From Mesorhizobium loti (GTDB taxonomy: Bacteria > Pseudomonadota > Alphaproteobacteria > Rhizobiales > Rhizobiaceae), in the NCBI RefSeq assembly GCF_013170705.1, contig NZ_CP033334.1, positions 3,263,501 to 3,327,500 on the forward strand: a DNA stretch of 64,000 bases, read 5' to 3'. This document shows, piece after piece, positions 1 through 7,950 of the stretch (position 1 is the stretch's first letter; every line of letters starts with the position of its first letter). A model generated the notes under the pieces. That model made no database searches, had not been told where the DNA came from, and saw only the letters and a list, made by a program, of their open reading frames with translations. The translations under genes and the position numbers were made by a program.

Positions 1-82
1 TGATGTGGGCATCGCAAGCGGACCTCATGTTGCCACAATCGGACAATGCGATAGAGCCAGCATCAGCTATGGATCCAACAAG

Positions 83-568
83 TTGAAGAGCGCCGTATTT
101 CCTGCCGCCGTGCTACTTGCCGGTATGACGGTGCCGGCGTGGGCCGATGCGGTATGCATGGCTAACATCGGGCGGTTTGAACCCGGGCAATATGCCTGCC
201 TGGGGGTCGGCGGGGCGAGCCACCTGGCCCGCTGCGAGGTGAACCTCAATATCCTGTCCTGGAAACAGGTCCTCGACCATTGCCCGGGGGGCGATCCGGC
301 GCCGGGGCCCGCTCCGGCTGCATCGGTCTGCCGGGCCAACGGCCAGTTCATCCCGGGCGGCGGTTTTGCCTGCCTCGTCGTGGCCGGCGGCGCGCACCTG
401 GCGCGCTGCGACACCGTGCTCAATGCTTCGTCCTGGACCAAGGTTCAGGACGGCTGCCCCGGCCCGCCGCTACCTAAAGTCATTCCGGATTCGCAGATGC
501 CTCCATTGCTCGAGCATCCGTTGTCTGGTCCTCGACGCCTGATTGAACGATTGCGTGACGCGCTTTGA
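83..568 (+). CDS. Secreted protein with two tandem four-cysteine modules
   Basis: Not a family I can name. From the TTG at 83 the product (161 aa) begins with a clean signal peptide: a basic start, a hydrophobic stretch, and an AWA-DA cleavage site near residue 21. The same frame is open upstream to a GTG at 5, but that would bury the signal peptide, so TTG is preferred; a GGA at 71-73 could be its ribosome binding site. The mature part is an internal duplication. Each module reads V-C-x-A-N, then F-x-P-G, A-C-L, G-G-A/S-H-L-A-R-C and a final C-P-G, giving four cysteines per module joined by a Pro/Ala/Gly linker. This suggests two disulfide-bonded periplasmic or extracellular domains. The C-terminal 30 residues are Pro-rich. 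The gene is real by composition; its function is unknown. Confidence 0.6.
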   Translation: MKSAVFPAAVLLAGMTVPAWADAVCMANIGRFEPGQYACLGVGGASHLARCEVNLNILSWKQVLDHCPGGDPAPGPAPAASVCRANGQFIPGGGFACLVVAGGAHLARCDTVLNASSWTKVQDGCPGPPLPKVIPDSQMPPLLEHPLSGPRRLIERLRDAL

Positions 569-691
569 TGTCGGTAAAGGCGAGATTGGCGTCGACATCA
601 AGGTGAAGGACGTTGTCTGAAGTTGACCTTATGGCTCAATGGCATCGCCTCAACCACCCACGCATCGATGCGGGCCGCGACTGTCGGGCGT

Positions 692-1387
692 CTACACCGC
701 CGTGCCGACCAGCGCGCCGATGCCGGCGGTGAGCGCCATGGCGAAGGCACCCCAGAAGGTGACGCGCAGCGTTGCTCGAAGGATGTTGGCTCCGCCCGCC
801 CTGGCGCCGATGGCGCCCAGCAAGGCGAGGAAAAGCAGGGACGCCACCGAGACAGCCGGCACCAGCATGGAGGCGGGCGACACCAGCACCATGAGCAGTG
901 GCATGGCCGCGCCCACGCTGAAGGTCGCCGCCGAGGTCAGCGCCGCCTGGATCGGCCGCGCCGTGGTCATTTCGGAGATGCCGAGTTCGTCATGGGCATG
1001 CGCGGCCAGAGCATCCCTGGTCATCAGCTGCTCGGCGACCTGGCGCGCCAGGCCTGCCTCCAGCCCGCGCTTGACGTAAATCTGCGCCAGTTCCTCGCGC
1101 TCGAATTCGGGCTGGGACCTGAGTTCCTCGCGTTCGCGGGCGAGGTCGGCATTCTCGGTGTCCGACTGGGAGCTGACCGAGACATACTCGCCAGCCGCCA
1201 TCGACATGGCGCCCGCCACCAGGCCGGCTATGCCGGCGACCAGAACCTGCGAAGTCGGTGCCGCGGCCGACGCCACGCCGACGATCAGGCTGGCGGTCGA
1301 GACGATCCCGTCATTGGCCCCCAGCACGGCGGCGCGCAGCCAGCCGATGCGTGACACCAAATGGTTTTCGACATGCAGGCGGCTCAT
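692..1387 (-). CDS. VIT1/CCC1-family membrane transporter (Fe2+/Mn2+)
   Basis: 231-aa membrane protein of the VIT1/CCC1 family, which moves ferrous iron or manganese across membranes. It opens with R-x-x-V-L-G-A-N-D-G-I-V-S, the family signature of the first membrane segment, followed by G-A-M-S-M-A-A-G-E-Y in the second. A charged cytoplasmic metal-binding stretch (about residues 75-140, rich in Glu and Arg) follows, then three C-terminal hydrophobic segments. Length is normal for bacterial VIT proteins; there is no N-terminal ferritin-like domain as in MbfA. Its ATG overlaps the stop of the upstream OsmC gene by four bases (ATGA), so the two are translationally coupled. It lies downstream of an RND pump operon on the same strand, after a gap of about 100 bp. 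Metal specificity cannot be read from the sequence. Confidence 0.88.
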   Translation of the reverse strand: MSRLHVENHLVSRIGWLRAAVLGANDGIVSTASLIVGVASAAAPTSQVLVAGIAGLVAGAMSMAAGEYVSVSSQSDTENADLAREREELRSQPEFEREELAQIYVKRGLEAGLARQVAEQLMTRDALAAHAHDELGISEMTTARPIQAALTSAATFSVGAAMPLLMVLVSPASMLVPAVSVASLLFLALLGAIGARAGGANILRATLRVTFWGAFAMALTAGIGALVGTAV

Positions 1388-1788
1388 GCTTTTCTCCGGA
1401 TCGTGCCTTCGAGTTTCGTGGCGACGGCGACTGTATTGGAAATCGTGCCGTATTTGCGGACGTTCTTGTGCAGCAGCTCCAGCCGCTGGTCGGTTTCATC
1501 GGTGTCGACGACAAGCTCATAGTCGATGGAGGCAATCCCCGGCGGGCTGTCGCGCCGAACGGCATGCAACGCGACCCTGACGCCGCGCAGCTTGAAACCG
1601 AGCATCGGGGTGACGCGCTCGATGCCCTTGATCATGCAGGCGCCAACGGCCGCCAGAAGCAGTTCGGCCGGATTGAAGGCATCGGCCCGGCCCTCGAGAC
1701 AGGTGTCGAGAACAAGCGCGGCGTTCTTGGTCGTGGCCACGCTGCCTCGCGCATCGGTCCGTCTGGCTTCAATGCTGTATTCGAACAT
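1384..1788 (-). CDS. OsmC-family protein lacking the resolving cysteine
   Basis: 134-aa OsmC/Ohr-superfamily protein. Family members reduce organic hydroperoxides or handle reactive sulfur using two cysteines. The peroxidatic position is present (A-V-G-A-C, Cys51), but the second motif, usually C-P-V/I-S-N, reads Y-G-T-I-S-N-T-V near residues 110-118. The resolving Cys is therefore replaced by Gly. The only other cysteine, Cys30, lies outside the usual motif. The protein may be a non-peroxidase OsmC member such as a YhfA-like one. It overlaps the VIT gene by four bases and follows the sulfide/RND gene group, which makes a role in thiol or persulfide handling thinkable but unproven. AGGTGG precedes the ATG. 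Confidence 0.85.
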   Translation of the reverse strand: MFEYSIEARRTDARGSVATTKNAALVLDTCLEGRADAFNPAELLLAAVGACMIKGIERVTPMLGFKLRGVRVALHAVRRDSPPGIASIDYELVVDTDETDQRLELLHKNVRKYGTISNTVAVATKLEGTIRRKA

Positions 1789-1897
1789 GGTGCCACCTGC
1801 TTCGCAGCCCGCCTGGCGGGCGCCGTTCCAGTGTTTCTAGCCTCTTTGCAGGAAGCAGAAGTTGATCCAGGTCAGAATCAGGTCGCCCTGACCCTTT

Positions 1898-4800
1898 TTA
1901 CGTGCGCAGCACCCGGTAGATCGCGGGGATGACCAGCACCGTCAGCAGCGTCGAGGAGGCCAGGCCGAACAGTAGCGAGATCGCCAGCCCCTGGAAGATC
2001 GGGTCGGTCAGGATCACGGCCGCGCCGATCATGGCGGCAAGTGCTGTCAGCAGGATCGGCTTGAACCGGATCGCGCCGGCCTCGATAAGTACCTCGCGCA
2101 ACGGCCTGTCGGGCGACGCGGCGTGACGGATGAAGTCGACCAGCAGGATCGAATTGCGCACGATGATGCCGGCCAGCGCGATGAAGCCGATCATCGAGGT
2201 GGCGGTGAACGGCGCTCCGAACAGCCAGTGTCCGCCGAGGATGCCGATGAAGGTCAGCGGGATCGGCGTCAGGATCACCAGCGGCACCTTGAACGAGCCA
2301 AACTGGGCGACGACCAGGATGTAGATGCCGAGCAGGGCGACGCCGAAGGCCGCGCCCATGTCGCGGAAGGTCACCCAGGTGACTTCCCATTCGCCGTCCC
2401 ACAGAAGCGTCGGCCGGCTTTCATCTTCCGGCTGGCCATGCAGCGAGATCGCGGGCTTTTGCAATCCGGTCCAGTCCTGCGCGTCGATGGCCTTGCTGAC
2501 GGCGAGCATGCCGTAAAGTGGCGCCTCGAAGCTGCCGGCAAGCTCGGCTGTCACCATTTCGGCGGCGCGGCCGTTGTGCCTGAACACCGGGAACGAGGCG
2601 CGCTCCGGCGTTACCCGCACGACATCTCCGAGTTCCACCACGCCGCGGCCGCCGGGCAGGACATTGGCCGGGATGGGCGTGGTCAGGAAGCGCTCGTCGA
2701 GCGTCCTTTCACCCTTCGGCCGCTCGATGCGGATCGGGATCGGCTGGCGGCCACCGCCGCGATGCGAATAGCCGACGGTCTTGCCGCCATTGAGGATGGC
2801 GAGCGTGTCGAAGACGTCGCTTTCCTCGACATGGAAGAACTCCGCATCGTCGGTGGAAATCGTGGCGCGCAGCCGGCGTGCCGGCTGTCCCCAGGAATTG
2901 TCGACGTCGACGATGAAGGGCACGGAACGGAATGCCGTTTCGATCTTTTCGGCGACCTTGCGGCGCGTGTCGCCGTCGGGTCCATAGACCTCCGCCAGCA
3001 GCGTTGCCATCACGGGCGGACCGGGCGGCGGCTCGACCACCTTCAGGCTGGTGCCTTGCGGCACCGGGATCGTGGCGATGCGCTGGCGCACGTCGAGCGC
3101 GATCTCGTGGCTGGACCGGGTACGGTTCGCTTTCGGCAGCAGGTTGAGCGCCACGTCTCCCTGCCGCGGCTCGGTGCGCAGGACGGCATGGCGCACGAGG
3201 CCGTTGAAATTGAAGGGCGCCGCCGTTGCGGCATGTGTCTGCACCGACCGGACCTCCTTCAGCTCGAGAACCCTGGCGGCGACGGCCTGTGCAACCGCAT
3301 CGGTCGCTTCGACGGAAGATCCTTCCGGCAGGTCGATGGTGACCGACAATTCGGACTTGTTGTCGAAGGGCAGGAGCTTGACCGTGACATGCTCGGTGTA
3401 GAACAGCGCGAGCGAGCCGAGCGTCAGCAGGCCGACGACAAGCAGGAAGGCCCAGCTCGCCTTCCTCGAGGCCAGGATCGGCCGGGCGACGGCGGTGTAG
3501 GCGCGGCCGAGCGGGCCGCCATTGCCATGATCCCGATGGGCATGTGCCGGCGCCCGTCCGGCGAGTTTGAGCATCAGCCACGGCGTCACCGTCACCGCGA
3601 CGAAGAAGGAGAAGATCATCGCCGCCGAGGCGTTGGCCGGGATCGGGCTCATGTAAGGCCCCATCATTCCCGAGACGAACAGCATCGGCAGCAGTGCGGC
3701 GACCACGGTCAAGGTGGCGACGATGGTGGGGTTGCCGACTTCGGCCACCGCCTCGATCGCTGCCTGCCGGCGGTCGCGTCCGCCGCCCATGGCCCAGTGC
3801 CGCGAGATGTTCTCGATCACCACGATGGCGTCGTCGACGAGGATGCCGATGGAAAAGATCAGCGCGAACAGCGAGACGCGGTTCAGCGTGTAGCCCATGA
3901 CGCGCGAGGCAAATAGCGTGAGCAGGATGGTCACCGGGATGACGACGGCCACGACCATGGCTTCGCGGCGGCCGATGGCGACCCAGACCAGCACGATGAT
4001 CGAGATCGTCGCCAGGCCGAGATGGTAGAGGAGCTCATTGGCCTTGTCGTTGGCGGTCTCGCCGTAGTTGCGCGTCACGTCGATCGCCATATCGCCAGGG
4101 ATCAGTCCGCCCTGGAGCAGGGCGACCCGGTGCAGGATGGCGTCGGCGACCGCGACGGCGTTCGATCCGGCGCGCTTGGCGATGGCGAGCGTGACCGACG
4201 GCACGCGCTCCACGCCGGCGCCAGCCCTGGTGACCGTGGACACCAGCGCATCACCGGTGTCGGTGGCGAAGGCGACGTCGGCGACGTCGCGAACATAGAC
4301 GGGGCGGTTGTCGCGCGAGGTCAGGAGCAGGTTGCCGATCTGGTCCGGCGAGGCCAGCGTTTCGCCGGCGACGATGTCGATCTGCTCGCCCCGGTCGCGC
4401 ACGCGTCCGGCCGGAAAGGCCTTGTTGGCGCCCGACACCTTGGCGGCAAGCTGCTGCAAGGTGACGCCGTAAAGGGCGAGCTTTTCGGGGTTCGGATCGA
4501 CGCGGATGATCTCACCGGTGTCGCCGACCAGGTAGGTCAGGCCGACATTGTCGATCTTGGCGATCTCGGTGCGAAGTTCGCGCGCGACGCGGGTCAGGTC
4601 GTTCGGCGTCATGCGCGCGGCCGCCTCCGCCTTCGGCGACAGTGTCAGCGTGACGATCGCGACGTCGTCGATGCCGCGGCCAACGATCAGCGGCTCGGGC
4701 ACGCCGACGGGAATGCGGTCCATGTTGGCGCGCACCTTGTCGTGGACGCGCAGCACGGCGGCGTCGGACGAGGTACCGACGACGAAGCGGGCGGTGACCA

Positions 4801-5095
4801 TCACCTGGTCGTCGCGCGTCTGCGAATAGACATGCTCGACGCCGTCGATGCCCTTGACGATCGTCTCCAGCGGCTCGGTGATCAGCTTGACGGCATCGTC
4901 GGCCTTCAGCCCGTCGGCGCGCACGAAGATGTCGACCATCGGGACCGAGATCTGCGGTTCCTCCTCGCGCGGCAGCGTGAGCAGCGCCACCAGCCCGAAG
5001 GCGAATGCGGCGACCAGGAACAGCGGCGTCAGCGGCGAGGCGATGAAAGCCCGCGTCAGCGCGCCGGCGATACCGAACGAGGCAGGGCCCTTCAT
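1898..5095 (-). CDS. RND efflux pump inner-membrane permease
   Basis: 1065-aa permease of the resistance-nodulation-division family, the proton-driven inner-membrane part of a tripartite efflux pump. The architecture is standard: one N-terminal membrane helix (L-F-L-V-A-A-F-A-F-G), a large periplasmic porter domain, six helices (about residues 350-560, including the family's D-D-A-I-V-V-I-E-N stretch in helix 4), a second porter domain, and five C-terminal helices. The N-terminal motif L-P-R-E-E-E-P-Q-I-S is typical of the branch found beside sulfur and metal genes rather than of AcrB. Its ATG overlaps the stop codon of the adaptor gene by four bases, so DUF2892, adaptor and pump form one operon. 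No outer-membrane channel gene is nearby, so a TolC homologue elsewhere must serve it. The substrate is unknown. Confidence 0.93.
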   Translation of the reverse strand: MKGPASFGIAGALTRAFIASPLTPLFLVAAFAFGLVALLTLPREEEPQISVPMVDIFVRADGLKADDAVKLITEPLETIVKGIDGVEHVYSQTRDDQVMVTARFVVGTSSDAAVLRVHDKVRANMDRIPVGVPEPLIVGRGIDDVAIVTLTLSPKAEAAARMTPNDLTRVARELRTEIAKIDNVGLTYLVGDTGEIIRVDPNPEKLALYGVTLQQLAAKVSGANKAFPAGRVRDRGEQIDIVAGETLASPDQIGNLLLTSRDNRPVYVRDVADVAFATDTGDALVSTVTRAGAGVERVPSVTLAIAKRAGSNAVAVADAILHRVALLQGGLIPGDMAIDVTRNYGETANDKANELLYHLGLATISIIVLVWVAIGRREAMVVAVVIPVTILLTLFASRVMGYTLNRVSLFALIFSIGILVDDAIVVIENISRHWAMGGGRDRRQAAIEAVAEVGNPTIVATLTVVAALLPMLFVSGMMGPYMSPIPANASAAMIFSFFVAVTVTPWLMLKLAGRAPAHAHRDHGNGGPLGRAYTAVARPILASRKASWAFLLVVGLLTLGSLALFYTEHVTVKLLPFDNKSELSVTIDLPEGSSVEATDAVAQAVAARVLELKEVRSVQTHAATAAPFNFNGLVRHAVLRTEPRQGDVALNLLPKANRTRSSHEIALDVRQRIATIPVPQGTSLKVVEPPPGPPVMATLLAEVYGPDGDTRRKVAEKIETAFRSVPFIVDVDNSWGQPARRLRATISTDDAEFFHVEESDVFDTLAILNGGKTVGYSHRGGGRQPIPIRIERPKGERTLDERFLTTPIPANVLPGGRGVVELGDVVRVTPERASFPVFRHNGRAAEMVTAELAGSFEAPLYGMLAVSKAIDAQDWTGLQKPAISLHGQPEDESRPTLLWDGEWEVTWVTFRDMGAAFGVALLGIYILVVAQFGSFKVPLVILTPIPLTFIGILGGHWLFGAPFTATSMIGFIALAGIIVRNSILLVDFIRHAASPDRPLREVLIEAGAIRFKPILLTALAAMIGAAVILTDPIFQGLAISLLFGLASSTLLTVLVIPAIYRVLRT

Positions 5096-6054
5096 GGCGT
5101 GATCACGACATCGCCGGCCGCGAGGCCTGTCAGGATCTCGACATAGTCGCCGTCGGCGCGCCTGGTCCGCTCGCCGGCGACCACCGCCCGTTCGGCCTGT
5201 GTGCCGCCGGCGGTGACGCGGACGAAGTCGATGCCCGAGCGGGTTGCGATCGCCGACGCCGGCACCAGCAGCGCGGAGCGCTCGGCGACCGGCAGCTCGA
5301 CCAGGACACGGGCATCGATGAAATTGGTATCGAGATTGTCGACCTCGACGTCGGCGATGACGCGGCCATTGTCGATCTGCGGATAGATCTTGGCGAGGCG
5401 GCCGGCTGCTCCCTTGCCGCCGGCATTGATGCGGATGGCGGCTCCCTCCCTCAGGGACGCAGCGTAACGCTCCGGAACGGCCAGCCGCAGGAACACGCCG
5501 CCGCCACCGATGGTGGCGACCACTTCACCAGCCATGATGACGGCGCCGCGCGTCACCGGCACGGTCAGCACGCGGCCATCGCCGGGAGCAAAGACATCGC
5601 CTTCGGCGCCCTGCTGCACGATCACCGAACGCTGGGCCTGGGTCGCGGCAAGCTGGTTGCGCGCGACGTCGACCTCGGTGCGCAGCTGGTCAAGACGCTG
5701 CGCGGTCATGACACCCTTGTCGACCAGCGTCTGGCCGCGCGCGAGTTCGGATTGCGCGGTGTCCAGCTGTGCCCGCAGCGCGCGCAACTGGGCGTCCAGC
5801 GCCGCGACCTGGAAGGCGATCTTGTCGTCCTGAACGGTGGCGATCTTCTGCCCCGCCTTGACCGCTTCACCCTCGGTGACGGCCAGGTCGACGATCAGCC
5901 CGCCGATGCGGGCGCGCGCCGGAACGGTGTCGCGCGCCTCGACACGGCCATAGACCGCCTTCCATTCGGTCACGGTCGTCGGCGCCAGCGTCAGCGTGCC
6001 GGCAAGCGCTGGAGAGGTCGCCAGCAACGCGGCGACCAAAAGGGGCATGCGCAT
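5092..6054 (-). CDS. RND pump periplasmic adaptor (membrane fusion protein)
   Basis: HlyD/AcrA-type adaptor that links the RND permease to an outer-membrane channel. It has an N-terminal signal peptide (L-L-V-A-A-L-L-A-T-S-P-A-L-A), a split lipoyl domain (A-R-I-G-G-L-I-V-D-L and G-R-V-L-T-V-P-V-T-R-G), a coiled-coil hairpin between them (about residues 85-140, alternating Ala/Leu/Gln/Arg), then beta-barrel and membrane-proximal domains ending in G-L-A-A-G-D-V-V-I-T-P. Four in-frame ATGs are available between 6078 and 6048. The one at 6054 is preferred because AAGGA sits eight bases upstream and the signal peptide is shortest there; the one at 6078 would overlap the preceding gene. At about 320 aa it is compact for the family. 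Confidence 0.88.
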   Translation of the reverse strand: MRMPLLVAALLATSPALAGTLTLAPTTVTEWKAVYGRVEARDTVPARARIGGLIVDLAVTEGEAVKAGQKIATVQDDKIAFQVAALDAQLRALRAQLDTAQSELARGQTLVDKGVMTAQRLDQLRTEVDVARNQLAATQAQRSVIVQQGAEGDVFAPGDGRVLTVPVTRGAVIMAGEVVATIGGGGVFLRLAVPERYAASLREGAAIRINAGGKGAAGRLAKIYPQIDNGRVIADVEVDNLDTNFIDARVLVELPVAERSALLVPASAIATRSGIDFVRVTAGGTQAERAVVAGERTRRADGDYVEILTGLAAGDVVITP

Positions 6055-6065
6055 GCGGGTCATCC

Positions 6066-6266
6066 TTAGAATGCGCATCCCGGCTTGACGCCGAGCTTGC
6101 GGAAGACCATCGCCGCCGGACAGAAGCCGGTGAACGCCGATTGCAGCATGTTCAAGCCGACGAAGACCGTCAGCCAGACAAACAGCGGCGAGACAAAGGC
6201 GGTAAGCACCACGGACAAAAGCACCATGGTGCCGGCGAAAGCGAGAATGGAACGGTCAAGGGACAT
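6066..6266 (-). CDS. DUF2892 small membrane protein (YgaP-type transmembrane module)
   Basis: 66-aa protein matching DUF2892, the two-helix membrane module that in YgaP is fused to a rhodanese domain and is often found in sulfide-responsive operons. Residues 8-22 and 26-42 form hydrophobic helices, followed by the conserved F-T-G-F-C-P-A-A-M-V-F-R-K-L-G-V and a terminal C-A-F. The ATG at 6266 has GGAG nine bases upstream; the same frame runs much further upstream but without membrane-protein character. It is the first gene of a probable three-gene unit with the RND adaptor and permease, and has its own AT-rich promoter region between it and the SQR gene. Two cysteines (49 and 64) could take part in persulfide chemistry, but this is inference. 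Confidence 0.85.
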   Translation of the reverse strand: MSLDRSILAFAGTMVLLSVVLTAFVSPLFVWLTVFVGLNMLQSAFTGFCPAAMVFRKLGVKPGCAF

Positions 6267-6282
6267 CGTCATCTCCATTTGT

Positions 6283-6294
6283 ATATGATCATAT
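6283..6294. promoter_or_regulatory. AT-rich 12-bp palindrome upstream of the DUF2892-RND operon
   Basis: ATATGATCATAT is a perfect 12-bp palindrome in an AT-rich patch (about 6278-6315) that stands out from GC-rich surroundings. It lies 17 bases before the DUF2892 start codon, where a repressor would block transcription. The BigR/SqrR-like repressor encoded 1.7 kb away is the obvious candidate: the bigR promoter contains a similar ATATGAT-AT string. BigR family sites are known to be AT-rich dyads. The assignment is inference. Confidence 0.4.
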
Positions 6295-6420
6295 GTAAAT
6301 ATATGAATGTTATAATTGGCCGCAAGGGGTGGCGCCGACTTTTCCGCCGGCGGTTGCGGGCCTTCGTTTGGGCCGCCAGCCGCCGTCCGCCCGAGGGCCA
6401 GCCGCGGTGGCTTGCCCCGG

Positions 6421-7728
6421 TCAGGCAACCGGTACATCCGGCGCCGCCTCGACCTTGATCTGCTTGAGCTTGTCGATGCCCAGCGCCTGCAGTGCGAGGC
6501 GCTCGTAGAAGGGCTCGGATTTGCCGGTCCTGATCTTGTGCAGGAAATACTTCTCGAAGCCGACCTTGGCGGTGTGCACCCATTTGCCGGAGGACGACCA
6601 GTTGACGTTGCGCGGCGGGATCTGCGGCTGCGCCACGAAGGCGACGCCGGAATCGCCGAAATCGGCGAGGCAGACCGCATTCCACGTGCCCTGGGCATCG
6701 GGCTCCTCGCCCTTCACCAGCCGGCCTATGTTGCGCGCCGTCGCCGTGACCATGGATTCGATCATGAAGCCGGTCTTGGGCACGCCTACCGGTACAGGTG
6801 TCTTGCCGATCGGCGGGATGGCGACGCAAACGCCGACCGCGAATATTTCGGGGAAGGCCGCGTTGCGCTGGTGCTTGTCGACGACGATGAAGCCGCGCGG
6901 ATTGGTGAGGCCCTCGATGCCGCGCACCGCCGCCACGCCACGGAAGGCCGGCAGCATCATCGCAAAGGCGTGCGGCAATTCATGCGCCTGCCTGACCGAC
7001 CCATCGTCGGCGATTTCCTGGACGAACATCTTGCCGGGCTCGACCTTGTCGACCCTGGCGTTGCAGATCCACTTGATGTGATGCTGGCGCATCTCGCTCT
7101 CGAGCAGGCCCTTGGTGTCGCCGACGCCGTCGAGGCCGAGATGGCCGATATAGGGTTCCGAGGTGACGAAGGTCATGGGCACGCGGTCGCGCACCCTGGC
7201 GTCGCGCAACGCCTTGTCGAGAATGAAGGTGAATTCGTAGGCGGGCCCGAAGCAGGACGCGCCCTGGACCGCGCCGATGACGACCGGACCCGGCCTTGCG
7301 ACAAGCGCGTCGAAGGCCTCCCTGGTCTTGAGTGCGTGGTCGATGTGGCAGACCGACTGGGTGTTGTGCTCCGGCCCGAGGCCTTCGATCTCGTCGAAAG
7401 CGAGTTCGGGGCCGGTGGCGATCACCAGATAGTCATAGGAGACGGATGAGCCGTCGTTGAGTTCCACCGTGCGTTCGGCCGGGTGGACGCGCCTTGCTCC
7501 TTGCGGATGAAAACCGATGTTGCGCCGGGCGAGCACCGGAGCAAGGTCGATCTCGACCGCCTGCCTGTCGCGCCAGCCCACGGCGACCCAGGGGTTGGAT
7601 GGCACGAATGAATAGTGGCTGCCATTGTTGATTACGGAGACCTTGTGTTCCCCGGCCAGTTCGTCGCGAAGCTCATAGGCCATGATCGTGCCCCCCAGTC
7701 CGGCACCAAGGACGACAACATGCGCCAT
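6421..7728 (-). CDS. sqr: Sulfide:quinone oxidoreductase-type flavoprotein
   Basis: 435-aa FAD flavoprotein of the sulfide:quinone oxidoreductase family, which oxidises sulfide to polysulfide/persulfide and passes electrons to membrane quinone. The N-terminus has the dinucleotide fold V-V-L-G-A-G-L-G-G, and the second FAD motif is Y-L-V-I-A-T-G-P near residue 100. Three cysteines sit where SQRs carry their redox cysteines: Cys127 (S-V-C-H-I-D), Cys159 (Q-G-A-S-C-F-G-P) and Cys353 (N-A-V-C-L-A-D-F-G), with an extra Cys301. The C-terminus (W-S-S-S-G-K-W-V-H-T-A-K and onward) resembles the membrane-association region of SQRs. The gene is divergent from the BigR-like repressor and has GGAGG before its ATG. 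A perfect FNR-type box lies 105 bp upstream. NDH-2-like relatives exist, but the cysteines favour SQR. Confidence 0.88.
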   Translation of the reverse strand: MAHVVVLGAGLGGTIMAYELRDELAGEHKVSVINNGSHYSFVPSNPWVAVGWRDRQAVEIDLAPVLARRNIGFHPQGARRVHPAERTVELNDGSSVSYDYLVIATGPELAFDEIEGLGPEHNTQSVCHIDHALKTREAFDALVARPGPVVIGAVQGASCFGPAYEFTFILDKALRDARVRDRVPMTFVTSEPYIGHLGLDGVGDTKGLLESEMRQHHIKWICNARVDKVEPGKMFVQEIADDGSVRQAHELPHAFAMMLPAFRGVAAVRGIEGLTNPRGFIVVDKHQRNAAFPEIFAVGVCVAIPPIGKTPVPVGVPKTGFMIESMVTATARNIGRLVKGEEPDAQGTWNAVCLADFGDSGVAFVAQPQIPPRNVNWSSSGKWVHTAKVGFEKYFLHKIRTGKSEPFYERLALQALGIDKLKQIKVEAAPDVPVA

Positions 7729-7832
7729 GCTCTTCCTCCTTCGCGGCGTGGCCTTTGGCGCAACGCCGATATTGCGGTTCCCACGTAGGGAACGGCATTG
7801 GCTGATCCTGCGCCGTTGTGGCCGGCCGCGAC

Positions 7833-7846
7833 TTGATGCGGATCAA
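7833..7846. promoter_or_regulatory. Perfect FNR/FixK-type box (TTGAT-N4-ATCAA)
   Basis: TTGATGCGGATCAA matches the consensus for FNR, FixK and FnrN/DNR regulators at all ten conserved positions. It sits in the middle of the 222-bp gap between the divergent sqr and bigR-like genes, about 105 bp from each start codon. From either gene this would be a normal activator position. It suggests low-oxygen control of sulfide oxidation. Confidence 0.7.
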
Positions 7847-7889
7847 ACAAGCGCGCTGGCGTGACTCTCCAGCGCATCGATCCATCGGC

Positions 7890-7942
7890 TTGACAGGCGC
7901 CGGCGTCAGGCTAATATTATTTGTAACTCTTAATATGATAAT
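7890..7942 (+). promoter_or_regulatory. Promoter and probable autoregulatory operator of the BigR-like gene
   Basis: TTGACA (7890-7895) and TAATAT (7912-7917) form a sigma70-type promoter with 16-bp spacing. The -10 element opens a 31-base AT-rich stretch with a weak dyad, ATTAT at 7916-7920 and ATAAT at 7938-7942. This is a good place for autorepression. The predicted transcript would carry only about 25 leader bases and no Shine-Dalgarno sequence before the ATG at 7951. Confidence 0.5.
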
Positions 7943-7950
7943 GTGTTCAT

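Noticed and set aside
2123..3916. Long plus-strand open frame (597 codons) opposite the RND pump gene
   Set aside because: It is antisense to a clear RND permease, has Asp/His/Arg-rich composition without any domain, and follows from the codon bias of the real gene.
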